A stretch of DNA of 32,777 nucleotides from the IMG/VR virus record IMGVR_UViG_3300046011_004995, positions 1 through 32,777 of that record; one strand, written 5' to 3'. How positions within the stretch are numbered: the first letter of the stretch is position 1; each line of letters begins with the position of its first letter. A program made the position numbers and the translations under genes. The notes under the pieces are model-generated. The model did not search any database. It was not told where the DNA came from and saw only the letters and a list, made by a program, of their open reading frames with translations. This DNA is from a virus. This document shows, in pieces, positions 20,354-25,812 of this stretch.

Positions 20354-20837
20354 GAGGCATTCCAGTCCAAGGGTCTTTGTTCGCTTCAGTAATTATTACA
20401 TCAACAAACGGCCCCTTCCAGTGGAAGTACTTAGACACAGACAGGGATACCACATTAGAGTCATCGACTATGTAGTCGGAGTCGGTAAGAGCGTCCAGCA
20501 CAGACTTAACAAGGTTGTCACAGTCAGGGCGTGTAACCTTGGCTTCGATAATCATAATGCCGTGGTTCTTTCTCTTCTTGCCTTCATCTATGTGCTTCTT
20601 GAGCAATGGGTAACCAAAGTTAACAGTCACACGCAAAGAGCCACCAAGGGGGGTTTCGGGCTTCCACTTATTTAGTAAGAGCATAAACGCATGCTTCCAT
20701 TTAACGGCACTGCTCGTAGACATTTTGCCAACGAACATTTTACCGCTTTTTCGATTTTTTAGCACACGCAGTGCGGACTGGTGTGTGGGCGGCGGGTCTA
20801 TTGGGACTCTAATATTGACTATCTTGGGTACGCTCAT
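20325..20837 (-). CDS. rusA: RusA-type Holliday junction resolvase
   Basis: This 170-aa protein matches the RusA endodeoxyribonuclease family. RusA enzymes cut four-way DNA junctions as dimers, using Mg2+ held by acidic residues. The signature is clear: TRPDCDNLVKSVLDALTDSD with D105 and D107, then YIVDDSNV with D125/D126. The N-terminal strand (VNIRVPIDPPPTHQSAL) fits the fold. At 170 aa it is longer than E. coli RusA (120 aa). Its last nine residues, LDTPLPPVI, are promoter P20 in translation. It lies downstream of the 33-aa membrane peptide gene, overlapping it as ATGA. It would clear branched DNA before packaging. Confidence 0.93.
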   Translation of the reverse strand: MSVPKIVNIRVPIDPPPTHQSALRVLKNRKSGKMFVGKMSTSSAVKWKHAFMLLLNKWKPETPLGGSLRVTVNFGYPLLKKHIDEGKKRKNHGIMIIEAKVTRPDCDNLVKSVLDALTDSDYIVDDSNVVSLSVSKYFHWKGPFVDVIITEANKDPWTGMPLDTPLPPVI

Positions 20838-20935
20838 CGGCGTTGACCAGTTACTCCTTCAATGATTGTGGCAAAGACAGTGTACACTGCACATACAGCG
20901 ACTCCTAGAACGATAGTGGCAAAGGTGTTTTTCAT
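20834..20935 (-). CDS. Very small membrane peptide, 33 aa
   Basis: The ATG at 20935 is 8 nt after the P21 -10. The product MKNTFATIVLGVAVCAVYTV then FATIIEGVTGQRR is a single transmembrane helix with a basic C-terminus, so an inner-membrane peptide with the C-terminus inside is likely. Its stop overlaps the rusA start as ATGA. Such peptides often act on host membrane proteins or in lysis inhibition, but the role here is unknown. Confidence 0.68.
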   Translation of the reverse strand: MKNTFATIVLGVAVCAVYTVFATIIEGVTGQRR

Positions 20936-20943
20936 CAAGGTCG

Positions 20944-20972
20944 TTATACAGTTGACAGGGGGGGGGAGTCAA
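20944..20972 (-). promoter_or_regulatory. C-tract promoter P21, interlocked with rightward -35
   Basis: -35 TTGACT at 20967-20972, 17-bp spacer beginning with eight C, -10 TATAAC at 20944-20949. A rightward TTGACA (20953-20958) lies inside its spacer, forming the inverted arrangement TTGAC-A-G8-A-GTCAA. Confidence 0.82.
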
Positions 20973-20980
20973 GTACCATC
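20953..20980 (+). promoter_or_regulatory. Candidate rightward early promoter
   Basis: TTGACA at 20953-20958 is a perfect -35. The best -10 is TACCAT at 20974-20979 (15-bp spacer), leaving 7 nt to the ATG at 20987. The -10 and spacing are poor, so activation may be needed. Its -35 lies within P21, so both cannot be occupied at once. Confidence 0.4.
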
Positions 20981-20986
20981 AGTCCC

Positions 20987-21448
20987 ATGGAATATGAGCC
21001 CAAGAAGGAACTGATTAGAAACAACCAGCACCACAGCAACGCAAAGAACATTGAGCCTGAGCGTAGGAAGAAGTGTGAAGAGATGCTTTCGCAGGGCGTT
21101 ACAAGGGATGAGATAGTCAAGGCTACTGGCCTGTCTGAGCATAGCATATCCGCAATCAAGGGCGATATGACAGGTCTGTCTGATAAGGACTGGAAGACTA
21201 ATATGGCTAACATCATGAAGAACGCTGGCATGAAGGGTGCGAACAGACTTAATAATGAGATTGATAACATACATCCTAACTTCCTTCCGACTGCTCTTGG
21301 TATTATCATTGATAAAATTGCTGTGCTTCAAGACCAGCCTACCGCAGTAATCGAGCATCGCATCCAGAGGATTTCGCAAGACGATATCAATAAGATGCTT
21401 AAGAGCGAAGTTGTTATCGACATACAGTCTGACGAATCTGCCACTTGA
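20987..21448 (+). CDS. HTH DNA-binding protein, first rightward gene
   Basis: This 153-aa protein has an N-terminal helix-turn-helix: ERRKKCEEMLSQGVTRDEIV then KATGLSEHSISAIKGDM at residues 25-61. The C-terminal half is helical (NFLPTALGIIIDKIAVLQDQ, then AVIEHRIQRISQDDINKML). Proteins of this layout in phages are transcription regulators or terminase small subunits. As the first gene rightward from the interlocked promoters it may be the switch regulator, or a small terminase used late. Its stop is the TGA inside the -35 of promoter P22, the same nesting as on the other strand. Confidence 0.82.
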   Translation: MEYEPKKELIRNNQHHSNAKNIEPERRKKCEEMLSQGVTRDEIVKATGLSEHSISAIKGDMTGLSDKDWKTNMANIMKNAGMKGANRLNNEIDNIHPNFLPTALGIIIDKIAVLQDQPTAVIEHRIQRISQDDINKMLKSEVVIDIQSDESAT

Positions 21449-21474
21449 CACCCCCCTCCAGTTGTCGGTAGGGT
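21445..21474 (+). promoter_or_regulatory. C-tract promoter P22 (plus strand)
   Basis: -35 TTGACA at 21445-21450, 18-bp spacer beginning CCCCCCTCC, -10 TAGGGT at 21469-21474, 7 nt to ATG 21482. The TGA in TTGACA ends the HTH gene. The -10 is weak, suggesting activation or lower strength. Confidence 0.75.
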
Positions 21475-21481
21475 GCTGGTG

Positions 21482-22138
21482 ATGAACCTTAAATTTACAG
21501 GGCTATGGATGCCCAAAGAGGTGTTTGAGACTAATTCTCTAACACTGACGGAGAAGGTATGCTTCTCCCTTATTGACGCACTGGATGGCGATGACGGATG
21601 CTGGGCATCTAACGCCTACCTACAGAACTGCCTGAATGTCGAGAAGCGACAGATGCAGAACATCCTTGCCAAGTTGATTGAGCAGGGGCTTGTTGTCCGT
21701 GAGTATACGCCTGTCGGACGCAGAGTATTGCACACAGTGCATTCTGTTGCACTCAGGGATGCAGTACATTGCACACCCCCCATGCAACCTATTGCACCCC
21801 TCCCATGCAATCCATTGCACCCATATAGTAAAGTAGATAATAAAGAAGATAACAAAGAGATAAAGGGAATGGTTAAGTGGCCTGATTATCCTTTCACTTC
21901 TGATGAATTCAGGACTGCATGGAACTCATGGGTAGACTACCGCAAGGAGATTAAGAAGAAACTTACGCACTCTACTGTCGAGAAAATCTTCAAGGAGATG
22001 CAGAAGTGGGGTGAGGCTAAGGCCATCATCTCCATAGACTTATCTATCCAGAACGGCTGGCAGGGTCTCTTTGAACCTGCTCGTTCTGAGCGTAACGCAA
22101 AGATTATCACCAAACAAGACCACTCCAATGGCTTCTAA
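21482..22138 (+). CDS. Replication initiator (phage O / replisome organiser type)
   Basis: This 218-aa protein begins at ATG 21482, after P22. Residues about 20-75 form a winged helix (LTLTEKVCFSLIDALDGDDG, then QMQNILAKLIEQGLVVREY), as in lambda O and DnaD-like initiators. A Pro/His/Cys-rich linker follows (residues 80-115), encoded by the iteron repeats. The C-terminal domain has FRTAWNSWVDYRKEIKKKLT and GWQGLF, typical of helicase-loader partner domains. It overlaps the loader gene by 11 nt, the classic initiator-loader order. It would bind the iterons in its own gene and recruit the loader. Confidence 0.87.
   Translation: MNLKFTGLWMPKEVFETNSLTLTEKVCFSLIDALDGDDGCWASNAYLQNCLNVEKRQMQNILAKLIEQGLVVREYTPVGRRVLHTVHSVALRDAVHCTPPMQPIAPLPCNPLHPYSKVDNKEDNKEIKGMVKWPDYPFTSDEFRTAWNSWVDYRKEIKKKLTHSTVEKIFKEMQKWGEAKAIISIDLSIQNGWQGLFEPARSERNAKIITKQDHSNGF
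21736..21826 (+). repeat. Four iterons inside the initiator gene (origin)
   Basis: Four tandem units of 22-23 bp (21736, 21758, 21781, 21804), each with RTGCA-N4-RTTGCAC, and an extra half site ATTGCACA at 21727-21734. Successive TGCA cores lie 9-13 bp apart, near one helical turn. They encode the low-complexity linker of the initiator. An AT-rich tract follows directly, as in the lambda origin. Confidence 0.85.
21823..21865 (+). other. AT-rich tract next to iterons (candidate unwinding element)
   Basis: A purine-rich, very AT-rich run (mostly A, G and T with almost no C) follows the last iteron. In lambda, the corresponding AT-rich tract beside the O iterons melts first. It encodes the residues KVDNKEDNKEIKG of the initiator linker. 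Confidence 0.7.
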
Positions 22139-22811
22139 ATGCATGCACTGCAAGGGGGACGCTACCCCTGTGTGGAACGCCCAGTCGAAGAAGTTCGACT
22201 ACAACATCAAGACCTGCATGCCTTGCAGTGAGAAAGAGACCCACTGGGACTATCCTTTTATCTACAAGGAAATCTTCACCCGCAAGGGACTGGAGTTTTG
22301 TACCAAGCATCCCGAATACCCTGTGGGTTTCCATGGCACAGATAGGTCTAGGAGCCCCTTGTACGACAAAGCGGAGTCATGGGAGCCTAAGGACGACAAG
22401 TGCGGTCTAATCCTGCATGGAGAGACTGGTGGCGGTAAGAGCCGAGCCGCATGGCTGGTGTTCAATAAACTCTGGATGCGTCATTACCCTGACCGCAGTC
22501 TATTCCTCCAGATGCGTAAGTTTGAAGGGCTCATCGAAAAGGGCTTTGATGACCGAGAGCATGGTAAGGTTCTTGACATTCTTATCTCCTGCCCAGTTCT
22601 GGTATTGGATGACTTTGGCAAGGAACGCCTGACCCAGCGACTGGAGTCTGATATTTTTGCAGTTCTCGATGAAAGAACCAGCAATCTCAGGACTACAATC
22701 ATCACGACAAATTATACAGGCGATAGGCTTGTTGACAGGTTCTCTAACAAGGAGACAGGCGTTGCCCTAGTGAGACGCTTGCGTGATTACTTCGTCCCGA
22801 TGGCGGCTTGA
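22128..22811 (+). CDS. DnaC-type helicase loader (AAA+)
   Basis: This 227-aa protein loads the replicative helicase. The N-terminus has two CxxC pairs (C5/C8 and C30/C33), likely a zinc ribbon for helicase or partner contact. The AAA+ core shows Walker A GETGGGKS at 98-105 and Walker B VLVLDDFG with D161/D162. Sensor 1 is TTNYTG with N195 and an arginine finger lies near R216/R217. Its ATG overlaps the initiator stop by 11 nt. It lacks a recognisable helicase partner in the window, so it may load the host DnaB. A hairpin terminator follows the gene. Confidence 0.93.
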   Translation: MASKCMHCKGDATPVWNAQSKKFDYNIKTCMPCSEKETHWDYPFIYKEIFTRKGLEFCTKHPEYPVGFHGTDRSRSPLYDKAESWEPKDDKCGLILHGETGGGKSRAAWLVFNKLWMRHYPDRSLFLQMRKFEGLIEKGFDDREHGKVLDILISCPVLVLDDFGKERLTQRLESDIFAVLDERTSNLRTTIITTNYTGDRLVDRFSNKETGVALVRRLRDYFVPMAA

Positions 22812-22836
22812 TATTATAACTGTCATAACTAGACTT

Positions 22837-22928
22837 TCCCTGTTCGTGCTACGGCAGGGACTTGGTTCATCATGAAAAACCGAAAGGTTCTGGTGCATAG
22901 GGGTGGTTCCCTATGCATTAGTTTTTTA
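22837..22928 (+). terminator. Terminator region with three hairpins after loader
   Basis: Hairpins: TCCCTG..CAGGGA at 22837-22860; AACC-GAAA-GGTT at 22878-22889; and a 9-bp stem TGCATAGGG/CCCTATGCA at 22894-22917, followed by TTAG and six T. The last with its T-tract is a probable intrinsic terminator. The GAAA-loop hairpin followed by a stronger terminator hairpin matches the layout at 17321-17366. Confidence 0.65.
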
Positions 22929-22933
22929 GGGAC

Positions 22934-22963
22934 TTGCATCCCCCCTCCCTTGTCCGTTATAAG
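22934..22963 (+). promoter_or_regulatory. C-tract promoter P23 (plus strand)
   Basis: -35 TTGCAT at 22934-22939, 18-bp spacer beginning CCCCCCTCCC, -10 TATAAG at 22958-22963, 19 nt to ATG 22983. It restarts transcription just after the terminator. Confidence 0.82.
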
Positions 22964-22982
22964 GAACACGAACCTGACCCAC

Positions 22983-23753
22983 ATGATTGATAACGATGAA
23001 AATGATAACGCCTTTCTCCAGAGGCGTTCGGAACTGTATACGGCTATTGCCAAGTCTCTTTTTGAGACAAAGGACATAGCCCCAGACAGCACCAATCCGT
23101 TCCATAAGTGCAAGTACGCCAGCCTGTCGGCTCACCTGAATTATATCAAGCCTATCTTCGCTAAGAACGGCCTTGCTATCCTTCAGTTCCCGACAAGCGG
23201 TGCTGACCTTCACTGGAGCGGTAAGGAAGCAAAGACTGGCTCTATTGGCATCAAGACTATTATTCTTCACAAGAATGGTGATAGCATTGAAGAGTCCTGT
23301 GCTGTGCCGATTGATGCGGAAACTACGGGCCAGCAAGCGGGTGCTTTGCTGACCTACCTGAGACGCTATGCTCTCGCCTCTGTGGCTGGCATTGCTACTG
23401 AAGATGACGATGCTGAGTTTGACCGACAGGTTAAGACTGTTGCTCCCAAGCAATATGTTGCCCCTAAGCCTGTTGCCAACTACATCACTGGCCTGACCAC
23501 ACCTGAGCCGTCCTCTGGCGATATCGACCCCTCCATCCCTGTGCCTTTCGGCAACAACAAGGGAACTCCTATCGGTGAACTTCAGGGCAATGACCTTGCT
23601 TACTGGGCCACCAAGTGGGAGCCTCGTCCTTACGAGAAGACTGGTCGAGTCACCGCAAAGGATGCTAAGTTGAAGGCCACAGCCGTTGCCCTCTACAGCA
23701 ACTCTCAGGCTCCCAAGCAAGAAGACGAATCCTCTGACGAGGTTCCGTTCTAA
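22983..23753 (+). CDS. erf: Erf-family single-strand annealing protein
   Basis: This 256-aa protein begins at ATG 22983 after P23; the longer frame upstream passes through the promoter. Residues about 12-145 form an ERF domain: NPFHKCKYASLSAHLNYI at 38-55 and GQQAGALLTYLRRYALASVA at 116-135. Erf proteins anneal complementary single strands in recombination. Residues 188-235 (VPFGNNKGTPIGELQGNDLA) resemble the small 'PFGK.KG.P..E' accessory domain seen in some phage proteins (QSregVF_b-like). The last residues, SSDEVPF, imitate the acidic tip of SSB (DDIPF), which recruits repair proteins. An intrinsic terminator follows. Confidence 0.9.
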   Translation: MIDNDENDNAFLQRRSELYTAIAKSLFETKDIAPDSTNPFHKCKYASLSAHLNYIKPIFAKNGLAILQFPTSGADLHWSGKEAKTGSIGIKTIILHKNGDSIEESCAVPIDAETTGQQAGALLTYLRRYALASVAGIATEDDDAEFDRQVKTVAPKQYVAPKPVANYITGLTTPEPSSGDIDPSIPVPFGNNKGTPIGELQGNDLAYWATKWEPRPYEKTGRVTAKDAKLKATAVALYSNSQAPKQEDESSDEVPF

Positions 23754-23760
23754 GTAATCT

Positions 23761-23801
23761 AGGGGGCAGGATTAAGTTCCTGCTCCCTACCCCCTTTTTT
23801 T
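23761..23801 (+). terminator. Intrinsic terminator abutting lysozyme start
   Basis: An 11-bp stem AGGGGGCAGGA / TCCTGCTCCCT (one G-U) with loop TTAAGT at 23761-23788, followed by ACCCCC and seven T. The T-tract ends one base before the ATG at 23802. A strong terminator by form; expression of the lysozyme would need read-through. Confidence 0.85.
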
Positions 23802-24308
23802 ATGAAACGATTCCTTAGCCTATTCGCAACCTCCCTCTTCGGTATTTCCACTGAAGCCAAGACTATCGACATGACTGACTTCATGGATAGGCTTGCAATC
23901 ATTGAGTCTAATGGCAACTACAAGGCCGTTGGAGACAATGGAAAAGCCATCGGCATGTACCAAATGCATGAAGAGGCATATAAAGACGCACTTGCATATG
24001 TTCGCATCAAAGGAGATGGCATCCATGAACTTCTTCATGCCGCCAAGCGTGGCAAAGATTGGAAGAAAGACCTTGCTGACCCTGATTACGCTAGGTACTT
24101 TGCCGTAGCATATGTTCACATTATTGTTGATAGACTTATTAAAGACAAGCAAGAAGTCACTCCTCTCAAGATATACATGTGCTACAACATGGGATATCGT
24201 CAGGCTAAGTCCTACGGCTTTGACCCTAAGCACCAGTCGCTGACTTCTGCCAGAAGAGTAACGCTTAAGCGAGCCTCGATGGTACTTGCGTCCCCCCTCC
24301 CTCGATAA
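23802..24308 (+). CDS. Secreted lysozyme / transglycosylase-like endolysin
   Basis: This 168-aa protein has an N-terminal signal-like segment (MKRFLSLFATSLFGISTEA) with a likely cleavage after A19. The catalytic region is an SLT-like domain: IIESNGNYKAVGDNGKAIG with E35 as the likely catalytic acid, then MYQM. A helical remainder follows with YMCYNMGYRQAKSYGF. It would cleave peptidoglycan at lysis. The last residues (ASPLPR) are encoded by promoter P24. It begins directly after a terminator T-tract, with no Shine-Dalgarno site. The holin and candidate spanin are on the opposite strand. Signal-mediated export or SAR behaviour is inferred. Confidence 0.82.
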   Translation: MKRFLSLFATSLFGISTEAKTIDMTDFMDRLAIIESNGNYKAVGDNGKAIGMYQMHEEAYKDALAYVRIKGDGIHELLHAAKRGKDWKKDLADPDYARYFAVAYVHIIVDRLIKDKQEVTPLKIYMCYNMGYRQAKSYGFDPKHQSLTSARRVTLKRASMVLASPLPR

Positions 24309-24315
24309 GTATAAC
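24286..24315 (+). promoter_or_regulatory. C-tract promoter P24 (plus strand)
   Basis: -35 TTGCGT at 24286-24291, 18-bp spacer beginning CCCCCCTCCCTC, -10 TATAAC at 24310-24315, 18 nt to ATG 24334. The lysozyme gene is translated through it and stops at TAA 24306-24308 inside the spacer. Confidence 0.83.
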
Positions 24316-24333
24316 CCTTTTAACCAAGAACCC

Positions 24334-25152
24334 ATGACCACCCAAAACCTACTATTTAAGAACGCTGTTGAAACGCTCAACATGGAAGACGGCCTCTATC
24401 GAAAGATTGACGCAATTAGCCAGTCAGCCATCAAGCAACTGGTAAAATCTCCTGCTCATTATCAGCATTACATCTCTGAGCCCAAGGAAGAAACTGATGC
24501 CATGCTTCTTGGTACGGCTACACACCTTGCCGTCTTCCAGCCTACGCACTTTGCCAACGAGGTCATTATGATGCCCAAATTTGACAGACGCACTAAGGAC
24601 GGAAAGATTGGCTACGAACAGTTCCTTGCTGACAATGGCAACAAGATTGCTTTGACTCAAGACCAGTACGCTCAGTGCATCGGCATGGCTGAGGCTGTCC
24701 GCACCAGTCCTACCTTCCTCAAGTACACCGCCGTTGGCAACCCTGAGGTTACTGTCACTGCTGACACCATGCATAACAATGTTAAGGCCAAGGGTCGCCT
24801 CGACTGGGTTAATCATGAAGAGCGAGTCATTATAGACCTCAAGACCACAAGTGAGATTGCAAACATCTATGGCTGTAAGAGTGCTATCCGTAAGAGCGGC
24901 TATGACATTCAAGCCCTGTATTATATTCATCTCATGAAGGCTCTTAAGCCTGACTTTGAATACCGCTTTATCTTCTGCTTCGTGGAGAAGGAAGCACCCT
25001 ATGGCGTAAGGCTGGTGGAAATCATTCCTAGCGACCTGCTGTTCAATACTCTGCCCAAGGTCAACACCGCTATCCAGTCCCTGTCTGAATGCTTGACTAA
25101 CAATATCTGGCCTTCCTATGCCGATGGTATCACCTACATTGACATTGTCTAA
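24334..25152 (+). CDS. RecE-like PDDEXK exonuclease
   Basis: This 272-aa protein resembles the catalytic part of RecE / exodeoxyribonuclease VIII. It begins with AISQSAIKQLVKSPAHYQHY, the hallmark 'lS.S.lk.ll.sP.hy' start. MLLGTATHLAVFQP with H64 follows, then KGRLDWVN with D157, IIDLKTT with D168 and K170, and SGYDIQALYY with Q193. These match the PDDEXK active site and RecB-type motif. Such nucleases resect one strand of double-stranded DNA to give the substrate of an annealing protein. Erf is encoded just upstream. The ATG at 24334 follows P24. The stop overlaps the next gene as TAATG. Confidence 0.9.
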   Translation: MTTQNLLFKNAVETLNMEDGLYRKIDAISQSAIKQLVKSPAHYQHYISEPKEETDAMLLGTATHLAVFQPTHFANEVIMMPKFDRRTKDGKIGYEQFLADNGNKIALTQDQYAQCIGMAEAVRTSPTFLKYTAVGNPEVTVTADTMHNNVKAKGRLDWVNHEERVIIDLKTTSEIANIYGCKSAIRKSGYDIQALYYIHLMKALKPDFEYRFIFCFVEKEAPYGVRLVEIIPSDLLFNTLPKVNTAIQSLSECLTNNIWPSYADGITYIDIV

Positions 25153-25460
25153 TGGCTACTATCGTAACCATGAAACTGATAGATGTATACAAATTGGCGT
25201 TAAGTAAAGGTCTTTCTGGCAAGGAAGCCGCATACGAATACAATGTTAAGTATCATTCGTTGTGGATGGCTGGACATAGGCACAAGATGCCACCCCTAGT
25301 AAGAGACAATAGACGCACTACTATGTACAGGAACATGACGAATGAGCAACTGCTTGTCGTTCATGCGTCCCTTACAGAAGAAATATCCACAGTCGAAAAG
25401 ATTCAAAAGCAACGCTCAGACGCAATGCAGGGGATTCTTCCCGCCAACTCTTGCCGATGA
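25152..25460 (+). CDS. Small HTH-like protein, 102 aa
   Basis: The N-terminus is HTH-like (LALSKGLSGKEAAYEYNVKY, then HSLWMAGHRHKMPPL), and the C-terminus is a charged helix (LTEEISTVEKIQKQRSDAMQ). The ATG shares a base with the preceding stop. Its last part overlaps the 47-aa gene in the +1 frame. The helical C-terminus (EEI...QKQRS...ILP) is similar to that of the 93-aa gene at 26544, suggesting paralogy. Function unknown; a DNA-binding regulator is possible. Confidence 0.75.
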   Translation: MATIVTMKLIDVYKLALSKGLSGKEAAYEYNVKYHSLWMAGHRHKMPPLVRDNRRTTMYRNMTNEQLLVVHASLTEEISTVEKIQKQRSDAMQGILPANSCR

Positions 25461-25506
25461 TGACGATGAAGACGAACTGTCTATCGAGGAAATGATGTGG
25501 CTATGA
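25363..25506 (+). CDS. Overlapping 47-aa protein with acidic tail
   Basis: In the +1 frame of the 102-aa gene, MRPLQKKYPQSKRFKSNAQT runs into a hydrophobic/acidic end (FFPPTLADDDDEDELSIEEM). The stop overlaps the next ATG as ATGA, which supports real translation. The bipolar charge (basic N-terminus, acidic C-terminus) is typical of short binding peptides. Too short to classify; function unknown. Confidence 0.5.
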   Translation: MRPLQKKYPQSKRFKSNAQTQCRGFFPPTLADDDDEDELSIEEMMWL

Positions 25507-25649
25507 ATACCAAACACCTATCTAGATGGAGAGTAAGGCTTGCCTGTTGGCTCCTTGAAGTAAATGAAGACGCTTTACAGTGGGCCTTCCATATCCTAAT
25601 CACCGCCCCTCAGTATAAAGATGCCTCTAAAGAAGACAAAAGGAATTGA
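25503..25649 (+). CDS. Unknown 48-aa protein
   Basis: MNTKHLSRWRVRLACWLLEV continues NEDALQWAFHILITAPQYKD and ends in a basic tail. The product is helical with several Trp; the segment RVRLACWLLEV could associate with a membrane. It is linked by ATGA to the preceding gene and overlaps or abuts the next. Function unknown. Confidence 0.6.
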   Translation: MNTKHLSRWRVRLACWLLEVNEDALQWAFHILITAPQYKDASKEDKRN

Positions 25650-25650
25650 A

Positions 25651-25812
25651 ATGTTCCGACTCATGGCTGGACAAGCCATAGGAAGAAACAAATTCGCCTC
25701 ATTCGACCCCGAACAACTAACATCCATCCTCCAAGAAATTGACCAACTGAGCCCTCGCTCACACCGAACCATACCTGTATATGTCAAAAAGAAAAAAGAG
25801 CCCCAAAAGTAA
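25651..25812 (+). CDS. Unknown 53-aa basic protein
   Basis: The ATG at 25651 lies one base after the stop of the 48-aa gene and has AAGGA six bases upstream, one of the best Shine-Dalgarno sites in the window; an earlier in-frame ATG at 25621 would add ten residues. The product is MFRLMAGQAIGRNKFASFDP, a short helix, and a basic tail ending VKKKKEPQK. It overlaps the phosphoesterase start by 32 nt. Function unknown. Confidence 0.62.
   Translation: MFRLMAGQAIGRNKFASFDPEQLTSILQEIDQLSPRSHRTIPVYVKKKKEPQK

Noticed and set aside
22926-23720. Minus-strand 264-codon ORF opposite erf
   Set aside because: The plus strand shows a clear ERF domain and promoter; the opposite frame has no motif.
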